Shown piece after piece: positions 17,440-26,148 of a stretch of DNA of 64,000 nt (positions are counted from its first letter, which is position 1; each line of letters starts with the position of its first letter). Location: NCBI RefSeq assembly GCF_903970965.1, contig NZ_CAJCKW010000006.1, positions 124,001 through 188,000 on the forward strand, given 5' to 3'. A program made the position numbers and the translations under genes. This DNA is from Aureimonas sp. ME7. Lineage in GTDB: Bacteria; Pseudomonadota; Alphaproteobacteria; Rhizobiales; Rhizobiaceae. The notes under the pieces are model-generated. The model saw only the letters and a list, made by a program, of their open reading frames with translations. It was not told the origin of the DNA and ran no database searches.

Positions 17440-19401
17440 ATGGCCGACGAACGATACAGACTGGCTCTTCTGGGACCTCCGTCCCTGCGCGATCCCCATG
17501 GCGAACTCGTCGGCTTTCCCGCCAAGGCCTTCGCCTTGGCCGCTCTTCTGGATGCACGTGCCGACGGGCGCGCCGCCCGCCCCGTCCTGGCGGGCCTTCT
17601 CTACGAGGATGTCGGACAAACGGCCGCCATGGTCAACCTGCGCCAGCTGCTCAGCCGGGTCCAGTCCCGACAGAACCAGCTGGGGATCGAGCTCTTCGCC
17701 TTCTCGAAGGACGAGGTTCGGCTCGTGGCCGAGACGGGCGGTGTCGCGCTCGACGTCGCCATGTTGCGAGCGGTCGAGACGCTGCCCGATCGCCAGGCGC
17801 TGGACGCGTTCCGCGAAGGATACGGCGGCGATCTTCTCGAGGGCTTCGAAGGCAAGGGCGAAGCGTTCGATGCCTGGCTCGCCGGGCAGCGCGCGGAGGT
17901 TCGGCGGCGCTATCTCGATTTCCTGCGCTCGGGCGCGGCCAACCTCGGCGGCCGGGAAGGCGAACGGGCGCTGCGGCAGATCCTTCGGTTCGATGCCTAC
18001 TCGGAGGATGTCTGGCGCGACCTTCTCAAGCTGGTGCGCGAAACCGTCGACCTCGAGGCGGCCGAGCGCGTCTTCCAGGAAATGACGGAGCGCTTCGAAG
18101 CCGATCTTGGCATCGCCCCCGGTCCCGAAACCGGAAGGCTGATGGAGATCCTGCGCGGTCGGGGCAGCGTCCGGGGCGCCGAGGCTTCCTATGTCAGGCC
18201 CGCCGAAGCCCTGCTTCGCGGCCCCGCACCCGACGGCGGGAGCGCCGCCACGCCGGTTCCGCGCCTGTGCATCCTGATGCCGCCCGCCGAGCCCGGGCTC
18301 GACGAGCACGCCGGTCTCGTCGGCTCTTTGATCGAGGACATCACGCTCGGCCTTTGCCGGCTCCGATCGCTCGCCGTGATCGCGCCCCACACCGCGTGGC
18401 AGCTGGCGGGGGACGGCGCGGCGCCGCTCGGCCAGTTGCAGCTCGACTACGTGGTCGAGACGAGCCTCCGATCGTCGTCGACCGGCCCCCGGATCTATGT
18501 GAAGCTCGTTCGGATGTCGGACCGGGTGATCATCTCGGGCGACGTCTACGAACTGTCGGACAGCTATCTCGGGCATCACGACCGGCTGACCAAGATGATC
18601 GTCCAGGCGCTGGCCGACGGGCTGGAGCGCGCGGAGGGCGAGCGGTTCCTGACCTCCGCCCGGCCCGACGCCTATCAATGGCTGCTGCAGGGGCGCCAGC
18701 ATAGCCGCGTCCTCGATCTTCCCCACGTGCGGCGCGCCCGCAAGGCCTTCGGCCAGGCCGTGGAATGCGATCCCTCCTTCGTTCCCGGCCTGTCCGGAAA
18801 GGCGAGGACGCTGATTCTGGAATGGCTGCTTCTCGCCCAGACGGATCGCAATCTCCTGATCCAGGCGCAATCCATCGCCCAGCACGCGATCACGCTCGAT
18901 CCGTTCAGCGGGGAAGCGCTGCGCGACTACGCCGGATCGACGCTTCTCCTCGGGGGGATGGACGAGGCGAAGGAAGGGTTCTCGAAGGCCGAACGCCTGA
19001 CACCGCACCATGCGGACATCCTGGCCGATCATGCCAACGCGCTGACGCACTGCTCGGAGATGGAACTGGCGCTCGGCAAGATCGAGCGGGCGATCGGGCT
19101 GAACCCGATCCCGCCCGACGACTATCTCTGGACCGCGGGAGGGGCGCTGTTCTTTCTCAACGACTTCGAGGGCGCCCTTTCCTATCTGAAACGGATGAAG
19201 CGGCAGGAGCCCGCCTTCCGCCTGACCGCCGCGTGTCTCGCCATGCAGGGGCAAAGGCGGGAAGCGGCCTATTTCGTGGCGCGCGCTCTTGAGGACCAGC
19301 CGAACTTCCTCATACAAGATTGGGTTGCGACGATTCCTTTGCGTTCGAAGCAACACATCCAGCAATACACCCATGCCTTGGCCCAGGCCGGGTTTCGTTG
19401 A
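17440..19401 (+). CDS. BTAD/TPR transcriptional regulator (SARP-like)
   Basis: This large cytoplasmic regulator is about 653 aa from the ATG at 17440. It opens with a winged-helix-like segment (YRLALLGPPSLRD...FPAKAFALAALLD). A bacterial transcriptional activation domain follows at about 100-240 (FDAYSEDVWRDLLKLVRE, AERVFQEMTERFEADLGIAPGPETGRLM). A TolB-like/adenylate-cyclase-associated region (about 265-390) and C-terminal TPR units (about 410-640) complete it. The start is uncertain. ATG 17440 gives the usual N-terminus but no Shine-Dalgarno; an in-frame TTG at 17422 lies 12 bases after GAGG, which overlaps the stop of the 40-aa ORF; ATG 17359 would overlap that ORF. It likely controls the YcaO-TfuA locus. 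No DNA target is visible. Confidence 0.82.
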   Translation: MADERYRLALLGPPSLRDPHGELVGFPAKAFALAALLDARADGRAARPVLAGLLYEDVGQTAAMVNLRQLLSRVQSRQNQLGIELFAFSKDEVRLVAETGGVALDVAMLRAVETLPDRQALDAFREGYGGDLLEGFEGKGEAFDAWLAGQRAEVRRRYLDFLRSGAANLGGREGERALRQILRFDAYSEDVWRDLLKLVRETVDLEAAERVFQEMTERFEADLGIAPGPETGRLMEILRGRGSVRGAEASYVRPAEALLRGPAPDGGSAATPVPRLCILMPPAEPGLDEHAGLVGSLIEDITLGLCRLRSLAVIAPHTAWQLAGDGAAPLGQLQLDYVVETSLRSSSTGPRIYVKLVRMSDRVIISGDVYELSDSYLGHHDRLTKMIVQALADGLERAEGERFLTSARPDAYQWLLQGRQHSRVLDLPHVRRARKAFGQAVECDPSFVPGLSGKARTLILEWLLLAQTDRNLLIQAQSIAQHAITLDPFSGEALRDYAGSTLLLGGMDEAKEGFSKAERLTPHHADILADHANALTHCSEMELALGKIERAIGLNPIPPDDYLWTAGGALFFLNDFEGALSYLKRMKRQEPAFRLTAACLAMQGQRREAAYFVARALEDQPNFLIQDWVATIPLRSKQHIQQYTHALAQAGFR

Positions 19402-19418
19402 GAAAAGGGAGACAGGAC

Positions 19419-19649
19419 ATGCCGATCTTCATCGTGGGCGCCAAGAGCGACACCGAAGAGCTCTGGATGGTCGACACCGATGCCGGCACCGTCCGAAAGG
19501 TCGACGCGGATGCCGGCGCGGCGGAGGGCTCGGACGCTCCCACGCTCCAGAGCCTTCGCCGGAACGGCTACACCGTGATCCGCGACGTCGACGTGGCCGT
19601 TCTGGTCGGCCAGTCCGACCAGCCCGTCAGCCGCCAGTTCACCGACTGA
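19419..19649 (+). CDS. 76-aa protein of unknown function downstream of the BTAD regulator
   Basis: This small acidic protein starts at 19419, after AAAAGGGAGACAGGAC, 17 bases past the regulator stop, so the two are probably co-transcribed. It begins MPIFIVGAKSDTEELWMVDT, has a central Asp/Ala-rich stretch (VDADAGAAEGSDA) and ends VAVLVGQSDQPVSRQFTD. It has no signal peptide, membrane segment or cysteine. I do not recognise a family. It could be a second substrate or an accessory protein of the YcaO-TfuA pair, or unrelated to it. The good ribosome site and codon usage make it a real gene in my view. Confidence 0.6.
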   Translation: MPIFIVGAKSDTEELWMVDTDAGTVRKVDADAGAAEGSDAPTLQSLRRNGYTVIRDVDVAVLVGQSDQPVSRQFTD

Positions 19650-19669
19650 GGGAGCGCTGCGAGACGGCG

Positions 19670-19687
19670 CCGCCCCGCGAGGGGCGG
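19670..19687. terminator. GC-rich hairpin between convergent operons
   Basis: A perfect 7-bp stem, CCGCCCC-GCGA-GGGGCGG, lies between the 76-aa ORF (rightward) and the ABC ATPase gene (leftward). It has no T-tract on either side. Its position between convergent genes suggests a shared transcription end point. Confidence 0.4.
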
Positions 19688-19773
19688 GCGGCCTTCGGTC
19701 GTGATAGCGACCCGTGGATCCCTGCCGGCACCCGTGTCGGCAGGACGACAAGCCCGACCGGCCCTTGGCGTCC

Positions 19774-20850
19774 TCAGTCGGCGGCCAGCGGCACCGTGTG
19801 GTTCGCGGACCAGGACAGGGTCACGGGGTCTCCCGGCGAACGCAGGCGCGCATCCCGGTTCTGGGCGAAGACCTTGAGGACGAGACCGCCCGCGGCCTCC
19901 ACGTCGTAGATGATCGCCGTTCCCGAATAGATCGACGCGCGGATCACGGCGGGAAGCCGGTTCACGCCCGGCCCACCCTCGTCGCCACCCAAGCCGGAAG
20001 CGTCCCCGATATCGATCTTCTCCGGCCGAACGGCGAGCGTCACGCGCTGGCCCGCCGGCGGCAGGGCGAGCGCGCTGACGATCCGCTCGCCGCTTGGCAG
20101 CACCGCCCCGTCCCCTTCCACCGTGCCGTCCAGAAAGTTCGTGTCGCCCAGGAACTCGGCGGCGAAGCGGTTCGCCGGCCGCTCGTAGACCTCGGTCGGC
20201 GCGCCGATCTGCACGATCCGGCCGCGATCCAGGATCGCGACCTTATCCGACAGGGTCAGCGCCTCCTCCTGGTCGTGGGTGACGAAGATCGTGGTCAGCC
20301 CGCTTTCGCGCTGGATGCGCACGAGTTCGACCTGCATCTCCTGGCGCAGGCGCCGGTCGAGGGCGGAGAGCGGCTCGTCCAGCAGGAGGACGCTCGGCCG
20401 CGTGACGATGGCGCGTGCCAGCGCGACGCGCTGCTGCTGTCCGCCCGAAAGCTGCTTGGGCTTGCGTTCGCCAAACCCCGGCAAGCGGACCATCTCCAGC
20501 GCGCGATCGACCTCCTGGCGCGCCTGCGCGCCCCGGATGCCGCGCCGCGCGAGGCCGAACGCCACGTTGTCGGCGACGCTCATATGCGGAAACAGCGCGT
20601 AGGACTGGAACACCATCCCGATGTTGCGCGCCCACACCGGAACGTTCGTCACGTCGCGGCCGCCGATCGTCACCTTGCCGCGATCGGGAGCGACGAAGCC
20701 GGCGATGATGCGCAGGAGCGTCGTCTTTCCCGACCCGGAGGGGCCGAGAAGGCTGGTGAAGGAGCCTTGTGTGAAATGCGTCGAGATATCCGACAGGATA
20801 TCGGCCTTCCCGTAGCTTTTCGCGACGGCGGATACGTCAACGGCGGTCAC
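19774..20850 (-). CDS. Polyamine-type ABC transporter ATP-binding protein (PotA-like)
   Basis: This 358-aa ABC ATPase powers the importer encoded upstream of it on the same strand. Walker A is GPSGSGKTTLLRI (about 36-48), the Q-loop is VFQSYALFPHM, the signature is LSGGQQQRVALARA, Walker B is VLLLDEPLSALD and the switch is VTHDQEEAL. A C-terminal TOBE domain (about 280-350) follows. It is the last gene of a four-gene transporter set and overlaps the permease gene by 14 bases. The family (PotA/FbpC/UgpC-like) covers spermidine, putrescine, iron and sulfate importers. The substrate here is better judged from the binding protein and the nic neighbourhood. Confidence 0.9.
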   Translation of the reverse strand: MTAVDVSAVAKSYGKADILSDISTHFTQGSFTSLLGPSGSGKTTLLRIIAGFVAPDRGKVTIGGRDVTNVPVWARNIGMVFQSYALFPHMSVADNVAFGLARRGIRGAQARQEVDRALEMVRLPGFGERKPKQLSGGQQQRVALARAIVTRPSVLLLDEPLSALDRRLRQEMQVELVRIQRESGLTTIFVTHDQEEALTLSDKVAILDRGRIVQIGAPTEVYERPANRFAAEFLGDTNFLDGTVEGDGAVLPSGERIVSALALPPAGQRVTLAVRPEKIDIGDASGLGGDEGGPGVNRLPAVIRASIYSGTAIIYDVEAAGGLVLKVFAQNRDARLRSPGDPVTLSWSANHTVPLAAD

Positions 20851-21616
20851 GGGGGACTCCTGGTCTGGCGAAGAGGGAGAAGAGAAGGAAGAGCATCATC
20901 GAGCCGCCGAGGAGAATGGTGCAGATCGCGTTGATCTCCGGTGTGAACCCCTTGCGGATCGCCGAATAGATCTCGACCGGCAGCGTCGAGAAGCCGGGCG
21001 TGGCGAGGAAGTAGGAGACCACGAACTGATCCAGCGAAACGGCGAAGGCGAAAAGCGCCGCTCCCACGATGCTCGGCAGAAGCAGCGGCAGCGTCACGCG
21101 GAAGAAGGCCGAGACCGGCCGCGCGCCAAGGCTCATGGCGGCCTCCTCCAGATCCGTGCGGATCGTCGTCAGGCCGGTGCCGACGACCAAGACGACATAG
21201 GGAATGGCAAGCGCCACATGGCCGATCAGGATCGCGTGGAAGCCGCGCCCGATACCCGTCCAGAAGAAGAAGACCAGCATCGCCGTGCCGGTGATCAGCC
21301 AGGGAATGGCGATCGGGGGCAAGAGCAGGAGGCGCAGAACCGTCTTGCCCCGGAACTCGCGCCGAGACAGGGCGACGGCCGCCAGCGTGCCGAGGCTCGT
21401 CGCCAAGGCCGAGGTGATCAGCGCGATCGAGACGCTGTTCCAGCTGGAGCGAAGGAGCTTGGCGTTGTCGCCGAGCGCCTCGTACCAGTGCGTGGTGAAG
21501 CGGAAGGGCAGCGCGTAGAGCGGCGACTCGTTGAAGCCCATCGCCACCAGCACCGCGATCGGCAGGTAGAGGAAGACGAGGACGGCGAGGAGATAGGTGC
21601 GGGCGGCAAGTTTCAT
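20837..21616 (-). CDS. ABC transporter permease (PotC-like)
   Basis: This 259-aa inner-membrane protein of the binding-protein-dependent permease family has about six transmembrane helices. The EAA-type coupling loop is EEAAMSLGARPVSAFFRVTLPLLLPSI (about 160-186). It pairs with the upstream PotB-like permease to form the channel. It is 13 bases downstream of that gene and overlaps the ATPase start by 14 bases, so the four genes form one transcription unit. Confidence 0.9.
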   Translation of the reverse strand: MKLAARTYLLAVLVFLYLPIAVLVAMGFNESPLYALPFRFTTHWYEALGDNAKLLRSSWNSVSIALITSALATSLGTLAAVALSRREFRGKTVLRLLLLPPIAIPWLITGTAMLVFFFWTGIGRGFHAILIGHVALAIPYVVLVVGTGLTTIRTDLEEAAMSLGARPVSAFFRVTLPLLLPSIVGAALFAFAVSLDQFVVSYFLATPGFSTLPVEIYSAIRKGFTPEINAICTILLGGSMMLFLLFSLFARPGVPRDRR

Positions 21617-21629
21617 CGGGGCCGCCTCC

Positions 21630-22556
21630 TCACAAGGCCGCGTTGCGGCGCAGGACGCCGGAGAAGGTGGCGAAGATCGCCAGCACCACGCCGAGGATGG
21701 TGAAGGACAGAGCGGCGCCGAGCGGCCAGTTGAAGGCCGAGGTGAACTGCTCCTCGATCACCGTGCCGAGCGTGACGCCGCGCGTGCCGCCCAAGATGCG
21801 CGGCTCCATGAAGGCGCCGATGACGGGCACGAAGATCAGGATCGAGCCCGAGATGAGGCCCGGAGCGGCGAGCGGCACGAGGATCTTGAAGAGCGTCGTC
21901 CACCAACGGGCACCCAGGCTCTCGGCGGCTTCCAAGATCGAATCGTCGATCGACAGGAGCGCGACGTAGCAGGTCAGCACCATGTAGGGCAGGTAGCCGT
22001 GGACGAGGCCGAGAATGATCGCGGGCAACGAATACAGGAAGCCGACCGAAGGCGCGTCGGCAAACAGGGTGCGGATCGCGGTGTCGAGGAAGCCGCCCTC
22101 GCGGATCACCATCGTCCAGGAGAAGACGCGAACGAGGCCGTTGGTCCAGAACGGCAGGATGACGAGGATCAGCAGCATCTCGCGGGCACGGCCCGCCGTC
22201 GCGCGAACCAGCGCCAGAGCGGCCAGGAAGCCGAGAACGGCTGAGATGGCCGTCGTCCAGAGCCCGATCAGAAGCGACGTCCAAGCGACGCCGACGAGAT
22301 AAGGCTGGTCGACGAAGGCCCGGTAGTTCCGGAGCGTGAAGGCGACCTCCTTCTTGCCCATCGGCGTGCCGCTGAGGAAGCTGAACGCCAGCATCGCGCC
22401 GAGCGGCAGAAGGACGGCGAGCGTCAGCCAGGCATAGGTCGGCATGAGCATGGCGACGGTCGCCATCCACGCCGGCAGCCGACCGCCCGCGCCCCGGGCC
22501 GCGGCATCGCCGCGGCCCGGGGTGGAGTTGGGACTGATGGCGGCCTCAGCCGGCAT
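21630..22556 (-). CDS. ABC transporter permease (PotB-like)
   Basis: This 308-aa inner-membrane permease has a cytoplasmic N-terminal tail of about 35 residues and about six transmembrane helices. Its coupling loop reads LEAAESLGARWWTTLFKILVPLAAPGL. It is the first of two permeases; its start overlaps the end of the binding-protein gene by 11 bases. It resembles spermidine/putrescine PotB proteins in length and loop sequence. Confidence 0.9.
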   Translation of the reverse strand: MPAEAAISPNSTPGRGDAAARGAGGRLPAWMATVAMLMPTYAWLTLAVLLPLGAMLAFSFLSGTPMGKKEVAFTLRNYRAFVDQPYLVGVAWTSLLIGLWTTAISAVLGFLAALALVRATAGRAREMLLILVILPFWTNGLVRVFSWTMVIREGGFLDTAIRTLFADAPSVGFLYSLPAIILGLVHGYLPYMVLTCYVALLSIDDSILEAAESLGARWWTTLFKILVPLAAPGLISGSILIFVPVIGAFMEPRILGGTRGVTLGTVIEEQFTSAFNWPLGAALSFTILGVVLAIFATFSGVLRRNAAL

Positions 22557-23622
22557 AGGACGCCTTCACTTCCTGCCAGAGATTGCTGAAGGCCTCGCGC
22601 CGGTCGTCCGGCTGCGGCGCCATGATGGTCATCGTGTCGAGATACTTGGCGTCGTGGACGCGGCGGTTGAGGTCGTCGGCGGGAAGCTTGTCCATCGCGG
22701 CCGCGTTGGCCGACGCCGGCGCGCCGACCTTGGTTGCCCATTCGAAGTAGAACTCCGGGTCGATCATGTAGTTGATGAAGGCCTGGGCGTTCTCGGCGTT
22801 CTCGCTGGTCGTGGGAATGGCCAGCGTGTCGAGCCAGCCGACCGCCCCTTCCTTGGGAACCACGAATTCCAACGGCAGCTGGAAATTGCGCTTGGAGCGG
22901 ACCGAGGCGCCGGACCAATAAACCGACAGGTCGAACTCGCCGGCGGAAAAGGCCTTGTTCCACTGGTCTTCGCTGGTCCAGATCGTCTTCACGTTGGGCT
23001 TCAGGCCCTTCAGCCAGTCGCCGACCGCCTTGAGGTCCTTCGGGTCGTTCATGTCCTGGCCGGTCATGAAGGCGCCGATGGCGACCGAGGTCACCGCGTC
23101 GTCGAAGAGACCGACCTTGCCGGCAAAGGCAGGGTCGGCGAGCGCGCCGTAGCTGTCGGGCTTCGGCTTGCCGTCGCGGATCGCCAGCGCGTTCATGCCC
23201 CAGACCCAGGGCACGCCGTAGTGCTCGCCGCCTTCGGTGAAGTTCGGATGGTCGGCGAGCTTGGCCGGCACTCCGGCCGCGTTCGGGATGGTGGACAGGT
23301 CGATCGCCTGCAGCAAGTCCTCGGCGGTCGCCTGCCGGGTCCGCGCGCTGTTGACGACGACGACGTCGTAGGCGCCCGGATTGGTCCGAAGCTTCGTCAG
23401 CATCTCGGATTCGGCATTGTAGTAGTCGTGGACCACTTCGATGCCGGTCTTCTTGGTGAAGGCCTCGACGGCCCATTTCTCGTCGGTGCCGTAGCCCTGC
23501 CAGTTGAGGACGGTCACCGTGCCGGCGGCGCGCGCCGGGCGGACCATGGCACCCAGGCCGCTCACGGCCACCGCGCCGGCGCCCATGATCGTCAGGAATT
23601 GGCGTCTCGAATGCTGCTGCAT
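22546..23622 (-). CDS. Polyamine-type ABC transporter substrate-binding protein (PotD-like)
   Basis: This 358-aa exported binding protein has a twin-arginine-like leader (SRRQFLTIMGAGAVAVSGLGAM) and then a class II solute-binding fold (VTVLNWQGYGTDEKWAVEAFTKKTGIEVVHDYYNAESEML). The second lobe includes VVVVNSARTRQATAEDLLQAIDLS and a long hinge. The family binds polyamines and other small cationic or zwitterionic compounds. The gene is 51 bases below an MFS porter and the nicCDEFX genes, all on the same strand. Uptake of nicotinate, a hydroxypyridine or another pathway-related compound is therefore a reasonable alternative to polyamine uptake. Confidence 0.88.
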   Translation of the reverse strand: MQQHSRRQFLTIMGAGAVAVSGLGAMVRPARAAGTVTVLNWQGYGTDEKWAVEAFTKKTGIEVVHDYYNAESEMLTKLRTNPGAYDVVVVNSARTRQATAEDLLQAIDLSTIPNAAGVPAKLADHPNFTEGGEHYGVPWVWGMNALAIRDGKPKPDSYGALADPAFAGKVGLFDDAVTSVAIGAFMTGQDMNDPKDLKAVGDWLKGLKPNVKTIWTSEDQWNKAFSAGEFDLSVYWSGASVRSKRNFQLPLEFVVPKEGAVGWLDTLAIPTTSENAENAQAFINYMIDPEFYFEWATKVGAPASANAAAMDKLPADDLNRRVHDAKYLDTMTIMAPQPDDRREAFSNLWQEVKASYAG

Positions 23623-23673
23623 GGTCGTCGCTCCGGTTGGATGCGGGGGAAAGGGGCTTAAGCGTCGGTCGTC

Positions 23674-24987
23674 TTATTCAAGCACGAGGTTTCGAGATTC
23701 GACATCCACCATCCAGGTGCTGAGCGCCGCCAGAACGAGAAGGGCGGAGATCGTGCCGAGCGCCAGATGGAAGTTCGAGGCCATGATCGGGGCGATCACG
23801 GATGGGGCGAGAAGGCCGCCGAAGCGGGCCACCGCGCCGGCCGCGCCCATGCCGCTGGCGCGCAAGGGCGTCGGGTAGATTTCCGGCGTGAAGGCATAGA
23901 TGGCGCCCCATGTCCCCAGAAGCGCGAAGCTCATCAGAAGCGTCGAGCCGACGACGATCGCGGTGCTCTGTCCCAGTCCGAACAGCAGGCAGCCGGCCGC
24001 ACTCAGAAGCAGGAAGCCGATCAGCGTCGGCTTGCGGCCCCATTTCTCGACGCCGTAGGCGGCCAGCGCGTAGCCCGGCAGTTGCACCAGGGCGACGAGA
24101 ACCAGGAACATCTGGCCGCGCAGGAAGCCGAAGCCCTCGCCCGACAGCCGGACCGGCAGGTAGACGAAGACGCCGTAATAGGAGATCGAGATCAGGAACC
24201 AGGCGGCCAGAAGGCCGACCGATCGACGGCGCAGAGCCGGCGAGAACAGGGCCGCGAGCGACTTGCGCGCCGGCTTTTCCGCCGCCAGCGCGCCGATCGT
24301 GGCGGTGGAGCCGTTGGTCTTGGCGACCCGCTGCAGGACCGCGCGCGCTTCGTCCGACTTTCCCCGGCTGTTCAGGAAGAACGGCGATTCGGGAACGTAG
24401 AAGCGTAAAGCCAGGCCGATGATGGCCGGCAGGCCGGTGCAGAAGAAGATCGTGCGCCACGCCTCGCCGCCTTGCGAGCCCGCCAGAAGGGCAAGAACGG
24501 CGAGCAGCACCGTGCCCAACGCCCAGAACGCTTCCAGAAGCACCAGCCACCGCCCCCGACGGTCGGCCGGCAGGAATTCGGCCAGCATCGTATAGTCCAC
24601 CGGCAGCGTCGCGCCGACGCCGATGCCGGTCAGAAGGCGCAGGGCCAGGAGCCAGCCGAAATCGGGCGCGAAGGCGGAGGCGACGCCGAAGATCGCGTCG
24701 ATGCAGATGGCGATCATCAGAACGGGGCGGCGCCCGATCCGGTCGGCCAGGCGCCCGAAGACGAAGGCGCCGATCAGCATGCCGACGAAGAAGAAGGTGC
24801 CGGTCTGCAGGGCTTGCGGGACCGTCACGCCGAAGCTTGCGGCGATGGAGGGCGCGCTGAAGCCGATCGCCAGCACCTGCATCGCGTCGGCGGCCCAGAC
24901 GAGGCCGAAGATCACGAAGAGGCGCTGCTGGAACCGGCCGACGCCCGCCGCCTGTATGCCCTGTTCGACGGTGATCGCTGCTGGCAT
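23674..24987 (-). CDS. MFS transporter, probable nicotinate-pathway porter
   Basis: This 437-aa major facilitator has 12 predicted helices. The A-motif loop GRLADRIGRRPVLM (about 78-91) and the related EKWGRKPTLIG loop (about 300) identify the metabolite/H+ symporter group. The start is set at ATG 24987 after CCAGGAG; a much longer frame reaching into nicX is rejected. It lies 98 bases below nicX. Nicotinate clusters in other bacteria carry an MFS porter (NicT), so uptake of nicotinate or 6-hydroxynicotinate is the likely role. A terminator-like hairpin upstream suggests it is only partly co-transcribed with nicX. Confidence 0.85.
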   Translation of the reverse strand: MPAAITVEQGIQAAGVGRFQQRLFVIFGLVWAADAMQVLAIGFSAPSIAASFGVTVPQALQTGTFFFVGMLIGAFVFGRLADRIGRRPVLMIAICIDAIFGVASAFAPDFGWLLALRLLTGIGVGATLPVDYTMLAEFLPADRRGRWLVLLEAFWALGTVLLAVLALLAGSQGGEAWRTIFFCTGLPAIIGLALRFYVPESPFFLNSRGKSDEARAVLQRVAKTNGSTATIGALAAEKPARKSLAALFSPALRRRSVGLLAAWFLISISYYGVFVYLPVRLSGEGFGFLRGQMFLVLVALVQLPGYALAAYGVEKWGRKPTLIGFLLLSAAGCLLFGLGQSTAIVVGSTLLMSFALLGTWGAIYAFTPEIYPTPLRASGMGAAGAVARFGGLLAPSVIAPIMASNFHLALGTISALLVLAALSTWMVDVESRNLVLE

Positions 24988-25046
24988 GCGGAACTCCTGG
25001 GTGACGGTTGACTGTTCGCGGGGGGGGCTCGCCCTCCCTCGCGCGG

Positions 25047-25072
25047 GAAAACAAGCGGCCTGTGACGGCCGC
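25047..25072 (-). terminator. Intrinsic-terminator-like hairpin between nicX and the MFS gene
   Basis: Read on the minus strand, GCGGCC-GTCACA-GGCCGC forms a 6-bp stem with a 6-nt loop and runs directly into TTGTTTTC. It starts 14 bases after the nicX stop. It could end or weaken nicCDEFX transcription before the transporter genes. Confidence 0.5.
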
Positions 25073-25085
25073 CTGCCGGTTCGCC

Positions 25086-26114
25086 TCAGGCGGAGCGGCG
25101 AAGCTCCTTCACGACGATGTCGCCGTCGACGACGATCGCCTCGTCGTCGAGGAAGAGGGAGCATCCGCGCATCGGGATGTCGAGGTGGCAGGCCGTGTCG
25201 TTGGGGCCGCCGAGTTCGTTGTTGGGGCCGGTGGAGAACATGACGTTGCCCCAGAAGGAGCGCGGCTCCATGCCCATGCCGCCGGGGAACTCGCCCGGCA
25301 CCATGCCATGCCACTTGGCATTGGGGTTCATGCCCCAGCCGACATGGCTCATGCCCATGCCGCGCGGGTCGGCAAAGCCGTCCATGTAGGACTTGACGAG
25401 TTCGGCCTCGAGCCCGCCGCGGATGTCGCGCACCCAGCCCTTTTCGATCGTGTAGGTGATGGGCTCGCGCACGTAGATGTTCTGCGGCAGGAGGATGTCG
25501 CCGGGCGCCACCACGATCTGCCCGTCCACCCCGTCGTCGTCGCCGCCGGTGAAGACGAAGCCGGACGGCCAATGGTCCCAGCGGCCCGGCTCGTCGGTGC
25601 AGGCGTATTCGGTCACCGTCGGGTAGGTGTTGAGCTTGTAGGTGACGTCGGTTCCGTGCGGCGAGGTGATGCGCATCACCTTGGCCTTGGCGAGGATCTC
25701 GCCCGCGATCTCGACCTTCTCGCGCAGCTCCTTGGTGGGCAGCATGCGGGCGAGAAGCTCGGGCGGCTCCACCGCCGTCAGGATGCGCGTGCCGGCCGCC
25801 TGGATCGCGAACTGTTCGGGGCTGAAGAGCAGGAACACGCAGTCAATCAGCATGTCGCAATTCTTCAGGGCTTCCACCGCGTCGGGCAGGGCCGCGAGAC
25901 CCGTCACCCCGACGTTCCAGCCGCCCGTCGGCAGCGGCGCGGGAAGGCGCATGTGATACATGCGCGCGCCCAGCCGCTGGCCGGCGGCCATGAAGGCGTC
26001 GGCATAGTCGAGGCGGTCGGAGCCTTGCGTCAGGACGACGAGCTTCTCGCCCTCGTGGACGCCCGACATCTTGAGCTGATGCAGGCAGATTTCGGTGAAA
26101 CTCGCGTGATCCAT
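25086..26114 (-). CDS. nicX: 2,5-dihydroxypyridine 5,6-dioxygenase
   Basis: This 342-aa enzyme is the extradiol-type Fe(II) dioxygenase that opens the ring of 2,5-dihydroxypyridine to N-formylmaleamate. Family metal ligands are in place: H257 (GMSHVGWGMNP), H310 and D312 (CHLDIPMRGC). They match H265, H318 and D320 of Pseudomonas putida NicX with a constant offset of 8. The shared TAVEPPELLARMLPT and TDEPGRWDHWPSGF blocks also support the call. The start at 26114 follows AAGGAGACC. It is the last enzyme gene of the leftward nicCDEFX run, 34 bases below nicF. A longer frame from 26243 overlaps nicF and is rejected. Confidence 0.93.
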   Translation of the reverse strand: MDHASFTEICLHQLKMSGVHEGEKLVVLTQGSDRLDYADAFMAAGQRLGARMYHMRLPAPLPTGGWNVGVTGLAALPDAVEALKNCDMLIDCVFLLFSPEQFAIQAAGTRILTAVEPPELLARMLPTKELREKVEIAGEILAKAKVMRITSPHGTDVTYKLNTYPTVTEYACTDEPGRWDHWPSGFVFTGGDDDGVDGQIVVAPGDILLPQNIYVREPITYTIEKGWVRDIRGGLEAELVKSYMDGFADPRGMGMSHVGWGMNPNAKWHGMVPGEFPGGMGMEPRSFWGNVMFSTGPNNELGGPNDTACHLDIPMRGCSLFLDDEAIVVDGDIVVKELRRSA

Positions 26115-26148
26115 GGCCGGTCTCCTTCGCGCGTTGGGCGGGACTGTC

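Noticed and set aside
24988-25572. Long N-terminal extension of the MFS gene
   Set aside because: The added part is Arg/His-rich and antiparallel in frame to nicX sequence; ATG 24987 has a good ribosome site and family start.
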